Below, one piece after another: positions 8,057 to 16,097 of a stretch of DNA of 64,000 bases. A program made the position numbers and the translations under genes. The stretch covers positions 510,757 through 574,756 of the forward strand of contig JAUMUF010000001.1 of assembly GCA_030530825.1 (NCBI GenBank), written 5' to 3'. This DNA comes from a bacterium. GTDB taxonomy: Bacteria; Patescibacteriota; Saccharimonadia; Saccharimonadales; Saccharimonadaceae. Numbering within the stretch: position 1 is the stretch's first letter; each line of letters starts with the position of its first letter. Under the pieces are notes generated by a model. That model was not told where the DNA came from. It ran no database searches and saw only the letters and a program-made list of their open reading frames with translations.

Positions 8057-8296
8057 ATGGAAACTTGGCAAATCGCTCTTATTTTGGGAGCTGGACTTCT
8101 GTTTTTGCTCGGTCTGTTCTTGATTGCCTTGGGCGAAGAGGAGGAAAGAAAACAAGCTGAACAGCTTGAAACCTATTCGCAAGAAGACCTTGCTTTGGCG
8201 GAGTTCCTCGAAACTCGCCAAGCGGTCAATGAGGATTTTCTGAAAGCCCAAAACCAACTGCTGAAAGAATTATTTGATGAAAGGAGGCGTTTCTAA
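8057..8296 (+). CDS. Small single-pass membrane protein, 79 aa
   Basis: ATG at 8057 with TAGGAGG 5 nt upstream. The N-terminus carries one strong membrane segment (about residues 6-25, rich in Leu/Gly/Phe) followed by an acidic helical tail (EEEERKQAEQLETYSQED). Such small membrane proteins are common in conjugative and mobilizable modules and may link the coupling ATPase to the envelope; here this is inferred only from the neighbourhood. Confidence 0.65.
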   Translation: METWQIALILGAGLLFLLGLFLIALGEEEERKQAEQLETYSQEDLALAEFLETRQAVNEDFLKAQNQLLKELFDERRRF

Positions 8297-8430
8297 GTAA
8301 TTTTTACAACATCGAACAATTGGTCAAAAAGAAGTCGCACCCACTACTGTTAAGGTTTAGAAAAACCATTCTTATCGCTCGCCTTAACGGTGGTGGCTGG
8401 ACTTTTCTCTTTGATAAACCTGGTGTATAA
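8296..8430 (+). pseudogene. Possible small ORF without a usable start codon
   Basis: An open frame of 44 codons begins SNFYNIEQLVKKK and ends FLFDKPGV. It overlaps the stop of the previous gene and follows an AAAGGAGG at a normal distance, but the place where a start should be reads CTA-AGT-AAT. ATG may have been lost, or a rare codon such as ATT may be used. Its composition looks protein-like. Confidence 0.3.
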
Positions 8431-8464
8431 CCGCATTGTCGGACAGCCGACAGAAAGGAGTTTT

Positions 8465-9055
8465 ATGACAAAACCAAAACCTAAATTTGACGTGGTGGTT
8501 ATCGACCCGCCTTGGGGAGCTGATTGCGGTCAAGGTGGTAGCCGTGGAGCTGGCAACCACTACCAAACCATGAATCTTAACCAAATCAAAGAGCTCCCAA
8601 TAAATGAGTTAACCAAGGACGATAGCTGGCTCTTTCTCTGGGTGACCAATGCCTCCTTACCTCATGCCTTCGACCTGCTTGAGGGCTGGGGCTTCACCTA
8701 TCGAAGCCTGATTACTTGGAATAAATTGCGGTTGGGCTTGGGTTCTTACTATTTTAGAAACGCTACTGAGCACCTCATTTTTGCGACCAAAGGCAAGAAA
8801 TACCTGCCAGACCGCCGTCTGATAAACTGGTATCTCGCGCCAACAAGCAGGCATTCCCAAAAGCCCAAACTCTTCTTGGATATGATTGACCGAATTGCCA
8901 AAGGGCAACGGTGCTTGGAGCTCTTTGCCCGAGAGAGGACTTTTCCGCATTGGTCTTATTGGGGAAATGAGATTGACAGCGACGTGATTTTACCCAAATT
9001 CCCAGTTCCTAAGTACAGCCCAAACCCGATTGACTTCAGAAAGGAGACCGCTTGA
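8465..9055 (+). CDS. MT-A70-family DNA adenine methyltransferase
   Basis: Transfers a methyl group from S-adenosylmethionine to N6 of adenine in DNA. The DPPW catalytic motif is near residue 15 (VVIDPPWG), and the MT-A70 order follows: a W-LFLWVTN strand, the GF-Y-...-W segment, an EHLIFATKG strand and a C-terminal FARER region. The 196 aa are typical for phage- and plasmid-borne members. ATG at 8465 is preceded by AAAGGAG. No restriction enzyme gene is next to it, so it probably protects or marks the mobile element rather than forming a restriction-modification pair. It overlaps the next gene (TGATG). Confidence 0.88.
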   Translation: MTKPKPKFDVVVIDPPWGADCGQGGSRGAGNHYQTMNLNQIKELPINELTKDDSWLFLWVTNASLPHAFDLLEGWGFTYRSLITWNKLRLGLGSYYFRNATEHLIFATKGKKYLPDRRLINWYLAPTSRHSQKPKLFLDMIDRIAKGQRCLELFARERTFPHWSYWGNEIDSDVILPKFPVPKYSPNPIDFRKETA

Positions 9056-9228
9056 TGAAGAAATTCGTTTCCTTTGCCTTGTCTTTCTTCTTTGGGGCGT
9101 GGTTGCTTTATCAAGGGGCGTATATGATTCAGGAGGTCTACTTTTTTCTGATTCTCTTGGCTGGTGGGCTGATTTCAGTTTATAGTTTGGTTAAATACTG
9201 GCTTCACCGCAAACATTGGAGGTCGTGA
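9055..9228 (+). CDS. Small two-segment membrane protein, 57 aa
   Basis: The ATG at 9055 overlaps the methyltransferase stop (TGATG), with AAAGGAG upstream. The 57 aa contain two hydrophobic segments (about residues 5-22 and 27-46) with a basic end (KYWLHRKHWRS). Its stop overlaps the ATG of the VirD4-like gene (TGATG at 9226-9230), so it is translationally coupled to it. It may be a membrane partner for the soluble-looking coupling ATPase, which lacks an N-terminal membrane anchor; that is inference. Confidence 0.65.
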   Translation: MKKFVSFALSFFFGAWLLYQGAYMIQEVYFFLILLAGGLISVYSLVKYWLHRKHWRS

Positions 9229-11375
9229 TGAAAGACTTAAAACAGTTTACTTGGCAAAAATGGGACTACCAAAGACCCTTTGACGTCAAGGACATCAAGG
9301 GCTTGGCGGTTCAGTTGTCTGGTCTTAGTCGGCGTGGGGGAATTGCTTTTGAAGTTTGGCTAAGCAAGGATAAGATTTCCTACATTTTAGGCACGAGAGA
9401 AAAAGATAAGGCGGTGGTTAGTCAACTGCTTCAAACCCAGCGACCGATTACTTTTTCAAATAAGGTCAAACGCCCAAAACTTGATGTGGCAAAAGAAATC
9501 CGCATCAAGCACAGCTATTGTCAATTAAAGATTGAAAACGCCGAGGAGATGATTCGCTCAAGCCTGTCGGTGGCGAGTCTGCTGGCTTCAGATGAAGCGA
9601 TTTGTCTCCAGCTGATTCTCGGGCGAGCCACGCCACCTAAACCAATCCCAAAAGATTTGGGTAATCCCTTCGCCAAATGGTATCAGGTGATTTCAGGTAA
9701 TCTACCGCCTTTGAACGCTACAAGCAAGAAACAACTAACCGACAAGCTCCAAGAAGCCCAGTTCGAAGCCGTGGTTCGGCTTGGAATTAAGTCTCGCAGT
9801 TCGCTTCGACAAACAGAATTGACCAACACGCTTTTGGCTAGTTTTCGGCAATTAAACAGCTTGGCCAAGGTGGAGGTCAAATCTATGTCGCCTCACTTGT
9901 TGGAGCGGTTGGTCTTACCCAAAATACCACCTTACCGGCTCAATGCCTCCGAAGTCGCTTGCTTTCTTTGTCTGCCAGTTGGCGATATGGCGATTCAGGG
10001 CTTGAGCGAGATTCACCCCAAACGCCTTGACCCACCGCTTGGCATGGTGAACAACCCCAGTTACGCACGAGTATTTGGACGAAGTTTGGAAGAGCCAGCC
10101 AGACCCTTGAGCCTGTCGCCCCACAAGGCACTTTACCACACGGTCTTAACGGGACCGACTGGGGTTGGGAAATCCACCGCCATGCTTCAGCTGATTTTGG
10201 CAGACATTAAGGCTGGGCGAAGCACGGTGGTTATTGACCCTAAAAGTGATTTGGTTAGCGATATTCTGGAGCGTTACCCCAAAGGGCAGGAAGAGAGTTT
10301 GGTCGTGCTTGATCCGACGGCTTCTCTGGTGGTGGGAATAAATCCCTTTGATTTGGTTAAACATGGCGTGCCACCCGAAATTGTGGCGGATAGCCTGCTT
10401 CACCTCTTTCAGGAACTTTACCCAGACAATTTTGGCATTCGAAGCCTCGACGTCTTGTCTCACGCGTTTTTAACCTTGGCAAGATTACCTAATGCCAGCT
10501 TGGTCATGTTGCCCAGTTTATTGACCAATCCTGCCTTTCAGCACAAGGTCTTGAAGCAGGTATCTGACCCCATTGGTTTAGATAGTTTTTGGGCGTGGTA
10601 TGAGAGGATTTCGTCGGCAGAACGCCAGCAGTATATTAGCCCAGTTTTGAACAAATTGCGACAGATTTTACTAAGACCGCAACTTCGGGCGGTTTTGGGG
10701 CAGACTAATGCTAAATTTAGTCTCATGGATATTTTCACCAGCAGAAAGACCTTGCTTGTCCCCCTGAATAAATCCATTATTGGAGCGGAGGCTGCAAAAT
10801 TGTTGGGTTCTATCTTGGTGTCTTGCCTTTGGCTGTTGGTCTTGAAGCGGGCGGATGTTCCGCCAGAAAAACGCCACCCCGTTTTGGTTTATATCGACGA
10901 ACTTCAAGACTATCTTCGCCTCAATACCAATCTCGATGATGCCTTAACACAGGCAAGAGGCTTGGGTGTTGGCTTTACCTTATCCCACCAATACCGCAAC
11001 CAGCTATCGCCCAAACTCAAGTCTGCCATTGACGCCAACTGCCATAATAAAATTGTTTTTGGATTAAGTTTAGGTGAAGCCAGAGAAGTTGCCAAGGAAA
11101 CCTTGGACTTGGAAGCAGAAGATTTTCACCTCCTACCAGCCTACCACATTTACGCTAAATTACCCCTGACTTCAGCTGGCTGGCGGTGGGTTTCTGGGAA
11201 AACCAATCCAGCCCCAGCTTCAACTCGAAACAAGGCTAATCTCTACGCCCAAAGTCTCGACCGCTATGGGCAGGATAGCCGAGCCATAGACCAAGCCATT
11301 CAAGACTTGGCTTTGGAAGTTGCGACCAAAGACGACAAACCAGCCCAGCCAATCGGCAGAAAAGCCAAAACTTAG
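9228..11375 (+). CDS. VirD4/TraG-like coupling ATPase (type IV secretion family)
   Basis: Coupling proteins deliver relaxase-bound DNA to a type IV secretion channel using ATP. The 715-aa protein has a Walker A motif GPTGVGKST at about residues 307-315, a following VVIDPKSD strand, and Walker B VYIDELQD at about 552, followed by a TraM-recognition-like region (GFTLSHQYRNQL). The first 300 residues are soluble; no membrane helices are seen, unlike classical VirD4. The start is ATG 9228 with GGAGG upstream. It is the largest gene of the module. No channel genes are present here, so the element would need a transfer channel from elsewhere. Confidence 0.85.
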   Translation: MKDLKQFTWQKWDYQRPFDVKDIKGLAVQLSGLSRRGGIAFEVWLSKDKISYILGTREKDKAVVSQLLQTQRPITFSNKVKRPKLDVAKEIRIKHSYCQLKIENAEEMIRSSLSVASLLASDEAICLQLILGRATPPKPIPKDLGNPFAKWYQVISGNLPPLNATSKKQLTDKLQEAQFEAVVRLGIKSRSSLRQTELTNTLLASFRQLNSLAKVEVKSMSPHLLERLVLPKIPPYRLNASEVACFLCLPVGDMAIQGLSEIHPKRLDPPLGMVNNPSYARVFGRSLEEPARPLSLSPHKALYHTVLTGPTGVGKSTAMLQLILADIKAGRSTVVIDPKSDLVSDILERYPKGQEESLVVLDPTASLVVGINPFDLVKHGVPPEIVADSLLHLFQELYPDNFGIRSLDVLSHAFLTLARLPNASLVMLPSLLTNPAFQHKVLKQVSDPIGLDSFWAWYERISSAERQQYISPVLNKLRQILLRPQLRAVLGQTNAKFSLMDIFTSRKTLLVPLNKSIIGAEAAKLLGSILVSCLWLLVLKRADVPPEKRHPVLVYIDELQDYLRLNTNLDDALTQARGLGVGFTLSHQYRNQLSPKLKSAIDANCHNKIVFGLSLGEAREVAKETLDLEAEDFHLLPAYHIYAKLPLTSAGWRWVSGKTNPAPASTRNKANLYAQSLDRYGQDSRAIDQAIQDLALEVATKDDKPAQPIGRKAKT

Positions 11376-11510
11376 GCTTCCTGTCGCTCTTCTTATCGGG
11401 TCGTCCAAGCTGGGCAGGTTTTCCCTGTAATATTAGGAAAATCTTGCCGACTTGTCAGGCGACTTACCCTCTATTTTCTTCATTTTATCAGCCAAACAGA
11501 AAGGATTTTT

Positions 11511-12293
11511 ATGGAACATTTTTATCTGACAAACCTTGAAACTAATCTGCTTGAATTTCTGGACAAGGCTCGCTATGCGACCAGTCGCCAGCTTGCCAGC
11601 CTATTTTTTACCAGTAGCACAAAACCAGCCACCCAACTTCGGCGTGCCAATTTTACTCTGATGAAGCTGACCAACCAAGGCTTGCTTCATCGCCTCGATC
11701 GTCGCATTGGTGGCGTGCGAGCTGGTAGCGGAAGCTTTGTTTATGGTATTACACTCAAAGGCTTGAAGATTTTGAAGCAACAAGATGAGGCTGTTATCTT
11801 GCGGTATAAAAACACTTATGAACCCAGCCTTGGTCATTTGGAGCACACCTTGGCGGTCACCCAGCTTTATCTGGAAGCCGTTCAGCTTGACCGCCATCAC
11901 TCCGAAATTTGCTTGGAGCGGTTTGCCTTTGAACCTAAAAGCTGGCGAGGGTATTCGACCGTAGCTGGAACGGGTTCAACGCTCAAACCTGACGCTTATC
12001 TTCAGCTCAGCAATGGGGCTTTTGAAGATTCCTATTTCATCGAACTTGACCGAAATACCGAAAGCCTTGCCCGCATCGTCAACAAGTGCAAGCAGTACAT
12101 CGCCTATTATCGGACGGGGATTGAGCAACGCCAAAATGAGGTTTTTCCTTTTGTACTTTGGGTTGTGCCAGATGATAATCGCAAACAAGCCTTGGCAAAA
12201 GCCATTCAAGCCGAGCTTTACAATGACTGGGAGCTGTTTTCGGTAGTGACTTTGGACGAGTTTTCAAGCCATTTGAAAGGCGGTCAAGCATGA
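11511..12293 (+). CDS. Replication-relaxation family protein
   Basis: The 260-aa protein matches the pattern of the replication-relaxation family (PF13814), found on mobilizable elements and thought to help relax or process origin DNA. An N-terminal winged helix (about residues 5-85; ATSRQLASLFF... TNQGLLHRLDRR... YGITLKGLKIL) is followed by a nuclease-like half with HLEHTLAVTQLYLEAV, LKPDAYLQL and YFIELDRNTE. The latter pattern is typical of a PD-(D/E)XK-type fold. An AAAGGA SD precedes ATG 11511. Its stop overlaps the next ATG (ATGA). It probably acts with the coupling ATPase in mobilisation. Confidence 0.8.
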   Translation: MEHFYLTNLETNLLEFLDKARYATSRQLASLFFTSSTKPATQLRRANFTLMKLTNQGLLHRLDRRIGGVRAGSGSFVYGITLKGLKILKQQDEAVILRYKNTYEPSLGHLEHTLAVTQLYLEAVQLDRHHSEICLERFAFEPKSWRGYSTVAGTGSTLKPDAYLQLSNGAFEDSYFIELDRNTESLARIVNKCKQYIAYYRTGIEQRQNEVFPFVLWVVPDDNRKQALAKAIQAELYNDWELFSVVTLDEFSSHLKGGQA

Positions 12294-12463
12294 AGCAAGT
12301 CCCACCAGCCCCCAACCAAAACGCTCGAAAAATCGGGCAAACCACTTACTTCACCAACCGCTTTTTTGTCGGAAAATATCAGCTGGACAGCCTGATTCAG
12401 GGCTTAATTTTAGCCCAAAAACCAGACCAAAACGCTCCACAAAAATCCAAATCGGAGTTATAA
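12290..12463 (+). CDS. TnpW-like small protein, 57 aa
   Basis: The ATG at 12290 overlaps the stop of the replication-relaxation gene. The segment RKIGQTTYFTNRFF...LDSLIQGLI matches the pattern of TnpW-type proteins ('R-K-I-G-x-T-T-Y-x-V-x-x-x-F ... L-x-R-L-I'), which sit beside TnpX-type recombinases in Tn4451-like elements. The gene directly precedes such a recombinase here. The role of TnpW is not established. The assignment comes from recall of the family pattern and is moderately sure. Confidence 0.6.
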   Translation: MKQVPPAPNQNARKIGQTTYFTNRFFVGKYQLDSLIQGLILAQKPDQNAPQKSKSEL

Positions 12464-12504
12464 TAGGACTAGGTTATGTTGGTTCTTAAAGGAGAACTAA
12501 ACAG

Positions 12505-14181
12505 ATGAGAACATTGACAATTAAAGACTACCAGACCTTGGATTTTTCGACTCTCAAAGACGTGACCGTGCTTTACTGCCGTTTGAGCAATGAGGACGAC
12601 CGAGATGGCGAAAGCAATTCCATTAGTACCCAAAAACGCCTTTTGGAAGAAGTCGTCCGACAAGAAAACTTGCCCAACCCAGTCCTTTTTGTGGACGACG
12701 GTTTTAGTGGCACAACCTTAAAACGCCCAGCTATTCAAGAGGCGTTGAGGCTTGTCGAATCTGGCAAAGTTTCCACCTTTGTGGTCAAGGATTTGAGTCG
12801 GCTCAGTCGGTCGAACTTGGACGTTTTACAACTGACCGAGCTGACCTTTCCTGCCTATGATGTGCGGTTTATTGCCAGAGGAGATAACATTGATAGCCTC
12901 AAGCAGACGGATTCGGACGCCAGTTTTATCCAGCTAAAAGCTATGTTTAACGACTTTTACGCCAGAGACACCAGCAAGAAAATCAGGGCTGCCAAACTGG
13001 CAAAGGCAAGAGCTGGCGAGCATTCCAGCTCCCATGTGCCTTATGGCTACATGAAAGACCCGAGCAACCCCAAGCAGTGGGTTACCAATCCCGAGACCGC
13101 CCCAGTGGTTAAGCGGATTTTCGAAACGGTCAAAACGGGCTTGCCTCTGACAACCCTCGCCAAACAACTTGAAGCTGACAAAATTTTGACCCCCAGCGCT
13201 TACCGCTTTTTCAAGGGAACAAAGTTGACTAATTTGAGCCCCTCAATCGCTCAAAATCCTTATGCTTGGAATGCCTATTCAATCAGTTCACTTCTGACAC
13301 GAGAGGATTATTTGGGGCATACGGTCAATTTGAAGAGTCGCGTCAAATCCTATAAGGACAAGCGAGTGATTAAAATTCCCCGAAACCAGCAACTGATTTT
13401 CGAAAACACCCACGAGGCTATCATTGACCAGCAGACTTTTGACACGGTTCAAAAAATCCGCCAGCACCGTCGAATTGAAGCCAAACACGATTACAGCGGT
13501 CACGCCAACTTGTTTGCGGGACTGGTCTTTTGTGGGACTTGTGGCACCAAACACCGCTTCACGCCCCAGAAAAAGGGAGACTTAATTCTCGACCACTACA
13601 AATGTGGCAAGTATAGTCAGCGGTTTGAACCTTGCGACAATCCCCATTACATTCGAAAAGCCGTTTTGGAAGAATTGGTCAAAAGCGATTTGAACGCCTT
13701 GCTTGGTGATTTTCATTTCGATAAAGAACAGTTTTTAGCCAAGCTCAAACAAGAGTATCAACTGGAACAAGACGAGCAAATCAAGCAGGTTCGAAAGGAA
13801 CTGAAAAATACCCAGCAACGCCACCAGACCATTGACCGCATTATTCAGCGAGCTTACGAGGACTTGGCTTTGGGCAAAATCACGGAGGAGCGATTTTCGA
13901 CCCTTAACCGAACCTACGAAGCCGAGCAGAAAGACCTATCTCGAAAAATTGAGAACTTCGAAGCTCGCCTTAACCAGCAAACAGAAGCAAGCGATAATCT
14001 GACAAAATTTATTGAGCAGATTGATAGCTACACAACTATTTCTGATTTAACCATCGAAACAGTTAACCAGTTGATTGATAGGATTGTTATTCACCACCCA
14101 ATTGGCAAGGGGCGAAACCGCCAAATCAAGGTGAGTATTTATTACAATTTTATCGGACAATACGACAAATCAAGCGATTGA
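12505..14181 (+). CDS. Large serine recombinase, TnpX-like
   Basis: Catalyses site-specific excision and integration of the element. The 558-aa protein has the resolvase catalytic domain at residues 20-170 with the nucleophile Ser28 (YCRLS), the ERLSR-type arginine motif (KDLSRLSRS), then the recombinase domain (PYGYMKDP...), a zinc ribbon (FCGTCG ... KCGKYS ... PCDNPH), a long coiled coil (about 420-510) and a C-terminal segment like DUF4368 (VNQLIDRIVIHHP). All key residues are intact. AAAGGAG precedes the ATG. Only 70 bp separate it from murC, and this gap contains the right copy of the 47-bp inverted repeat. The closest relatives are probably Firmicutes elements (inference). Confidence 0.93.
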   Translation: MRTLTIKDYQTLDFSTLKDVTVLYCRLSNEDDRDGESNSISTQKRLLEEVVRQENLPNPVLFVDDGFSGTTLKRPAIQEALRLVESGKVSTFVVKDLSRLSRSNLDVLQLTELTFPAYDVRFIARGDNIDSLKQTDSDASFIQLKAMFNDFYARDTSKKIRAAKLAKARAGEHSSSHVPYGYMKDPSNPKQWVTNPETAPVVKRIFETVKTGLPLTTLAKQLEADKILTPSAYRFFKGTKLTNLSPSIAQNPYAWNAYSISSLLTREDYLGHTVNLKSRVKSYKDKRVIKIPRNQQLIFENTHEAIIDQQTFDTVQKIRQHRRIEAKHDYSGHANLFAGLVFCGTCGTKHRFTPQKKGDLILDHYKCGKYSQRFEPCDNPHYIRKAVLEELVKSDLNALLGDFHFDKEQFLAKLKQEYQLEQDEQIKQVRKELKNTQQRHQTIDRIIQRAYEDLALGKITEERFSTLNRTYEAEQKDLSRKIENFEARLNQQTEASDNLTKFIEQIDSYTTISDLTIETVNQLIDRIVIHHPIGKGRNRQIKVSIYYNFIGQYDKSSD

Positions 14182-14197
14182 GAAATCCTCTCGTCGC

Positions 14198-14243
14198 TTG
14201 ATTTTACTGGTTTTCTGGACTGGTGGGGGTGAGATGTGTTATA
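14198..14243 (+). repeat. Right copy of the ~47-bp inverted repeat bounding the island
   Basis: Partner of 3789-3835 in inverted orientation. The identical 16-bp core is at 14208-14223. It lies between the recombinase stop and murC and includes the upstream part of the murC promoter. It could be a recombination site or a duplicated promoter fragment. Confidence 0.8.
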
Positions 14244-14245
14244 AT
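14240..14245 (+). promoter_or_regulatory. Extended -10 promoter of murC, leaderless
   Basis: TGTTATAAT ends 6 nt before the murC ATG. There is no good -35, but the TGn extension is present and there is no room for an SD. Confidence 0.65.
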
Positions 14246-14251
14246 CGCAAT

Positions 14252-15538
14252 ATGAAAATCTACTTCTCAGGAATTGGTGGCGTCGGTCTTGGCCCGCTGG
14301 CAGAAATTGCCCAACAGGCGGGCTTTGAGATTTTTGGCAGCGACCAAAATTCAAGCCCAATGACACAAAAACTCATATCCAAAGGCGCCCAAATCCACAT
14401 CGGCGAGCAAAACGGCGACTTTTTGAAGAAAAAATTCATAGAAGATGGTGTGGAGTGGCTAGTCTATACTTCTGCCCTGCCACAGAATCACCCAGAACTC
14501 GTCCTCGCACAAGAACTCGGGCTAAAAACCTCCAAACGGGACGAACTTCTCAACTTTATCATTGAAGAAAAAAATCTCAAAATGCTAGCCATCGCCGGCA
14601 CCCATGGCAAGACCACTACTACTGGTATGCTTATATGGACACTTCAACAACTTGGTGTCCCTGCGAGTTGGTCTGTTGGCACAACTTTGACTTATGGCGA
14701 AAGCGGATTTTTTGATCCGAGAAGCGAATTTTTTATTTATGAAGCGGATGAGTTCGATCGTAATTTTCTCCATTTTTCGCCCTTTTTAAGTCTTATTACC
14801 TCTATCGATCACGACCATACCGATGTTTATAAAACGCCCGAGGAATACTTCTCGGCATTTCAAGATTTTGCCAAACAAAGCAATTTTACCCTCTCTTGGC
14901 AAGACCAGAATCCGCAAATTTACAGTAAAATTCATAACAAAATTCTCTTAAAATCAGTTGAAGAATCGCTGACACTACCAGGAGATTTTTTGCTCAAAAA
15001 CGCCACGCTCGTTTTAGAAGCGCTCGACTTTCTGGCGGAAAGTGGCTTCAACTTGGGCGAAGGCTACTTCGAGCGTGCTGTTGAGGCGCTTAACAATTTC
15101 CCAGGAACAGATCGTCGCTTCGAGCGGATCGCCGAAGGGATTTATAGCGATTATGGACACCACCCGGTCGAAATTGAGGCTACGCTCCAGATGGCTAAGG
15201 AAGTTGCAAGGCGTCAAGGATTTTCTGGGGTTTCACTAATTTATCAGCCGCACCAAAATGTCCGCCAGCACGAAGTCGCACCAGACTACACCGAGCAGGT
15301 TTTCAAAAACGCGGATGAAGTCATCTGGCTTCCAACTTACCTCAGTCGAGAAAATCCCGATCTCGAAATCCTAACGCCAGAATTCTTATCAAAAAACATT
15401 TCTTCAAAAACCCAAATCATCGAAATGTCGCCAGAATTAGCAGAAAAAATTGCGCAACTTCAAGCAGAAAACCGCCTCGTTCTTGCAATGAGCGCCGGCT
15501 CGCTCGATGGTTGGCTTCGACAAAATTTCAAAAAATAA
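14252..15538 (+). CDS. murC: UDP-N-acetylmuramate-L-alanine ligase-type Mur ligase
   Basis: Joins L-alanine to UDP-MurNAc with ATP, the first peptide step of peptidoglycan synthesis, in the cytosol. The 428-aa protein has the N-terminal FSGIGGVGLGPLA nucleotide-binding loop, the ATP loop AGTHGKTTTT near residue 115, DHDHTD in the central domain, and the MurC/Mpl-type C-terminal motif YSDYGHHPVE with IYQPHQ. DYGHHP favours MurC over Mpl. The ATG at 14252 is leaderless. A longer frame from 14198 would cover the promoter and is unlikely. It is the first chromosomal gene right of the mobile island. Confidence 0.88.
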   Translation: MKIYFSGIGGVGLGPLAEIAQQAGFEIFGSDQNSSPMTQKLISKGAQIHIGEQNGDFLKKKFIEDGVEWLVYTSALPQNHPELVLAQELGLKTSKRDELLNFIIEEKNLKMLAIAGTHGKTTTTGMLIWTLQQLGVPASWSVGTTLTYGESGFFDPRSEFFIYEADEFDRNFLHFSPFLSLITSIDHDHTDVYKTPEEYFSAFQDFAKQSNFTLSWQDQNPQIYSKIHNKILLKSVEESLTLPGDFLLKNATLVLEALDFLAESGFNLGEGYFERAVEALNNFPGTDRRFERIAEGIYSDYGHHPVEIEATLQMAKEVARRQGFSGVSLIYQPHQNVRQHEVAPDYTEQVFKNADEVIWLPTYLSRENPDLEILTPEFLSKNISSKTQIIEMSPELAEKIAQLQAENRLVLAMSAGSLDGWLRQNFKK

Positions 15539-15545
15539 TCCAAAT

Positions 15546-15574
15546 AAAATCGCCCAACATGCGGGCGATTTTTT
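15546..15574. terminator. Bidirectional terminator between murC and the next minus-strand gene
   Basis: AAAATCGCCC/GGGCGATTTT stem with T runs on both sides. Confidence 0.85.
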
Positions 15575-15929
15575 AAATTCCAAGATAGAAATCAACAATT
15601 GGCTCTTTAAAAATAAAAACCAAAATCGTAAAAAACATAATCCATATAAACGACTTGGAGCTATAATTATCCTCGTGGTATTTTCCTCTAATCACGATAA
15701 AACCAACTTCGTCCAGAAAAATTCCCATAAATATAGCCAAAAGGTAAATATTCTGAAAAATACCTCGCACCAAAATTAGCAAAGTGGTCAAAAAAGCCCC
15801 ATACATCCAATGATGAAGCCTAAATCCGCCAACCGTCGGACTGGGCTTGGGAAAAATAAACACCAAAACCCTAACTATAAGTACGGTAACAGATACAGTC
15901 AAGAAATAAGTATCATATAGATTTATCAT
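15573..15929 (-). CDS. Small polytopic membrane protein, 118 aa
   Basis: Three or four hydrophobic segments with conserved-looking polar spots inside the membrane part: LHHWMYG near residue 40 and GIFLDE near 70. His and Asp/Glu in membrane context may bind metal or a substrate. The ATG lies 5 nt after TATGAT, so it is probably leaderless. No family is recognised. Its stop lies within the shared terminator with murC. Confidence 0.6.
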   Translation of the reverse strand: MINLYDTYFLTVSVTVLIVRVLVFIFPKPSPTVGGFRLHHWMYGAFLTTLLILVRGIFQNIYLLAIFMGIFLDEVGFIVIRGKYHEDNYSSKSFIWIMFFTILVFIFKEPIVDFYLGI

Positions 15930-15986
15930 AATTAATCATAAAAACTTCGAACCGCCATTCAGCAATTCGAAGTCATAAAACAATTT

Positions 15987-16073
15987 TGGTGCGCACGAGA
16001 AGACTTGAACTTCCACGGGCCGAAGCCCACTAGCCCCTCAAGCTAGCGCGTCTACCAATTCCGCCACGCGCGC
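15987..16073 (-). tRNA. tRNA-Leu (anticodon GAG)
   Basis: Class II tRNA with a long variable arm. Acceptor GCGCGCG/CGTGCGC, anticodon stem CTAGC/GCTAG with loop TTGAGGG. CCA is encoded. Confidence 0.94.
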
Positions 16074-16097
16074 AAAACCAATCTTATTATATCAAAA

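Noticed and set aside
8465-9055. Half of a restriction-modification system
   Set aside because: No restriction endonuclease-like gene lies next to the MT-A70 methylase. The Rpn gene is over 3.5 kb away in a different transcription unit.
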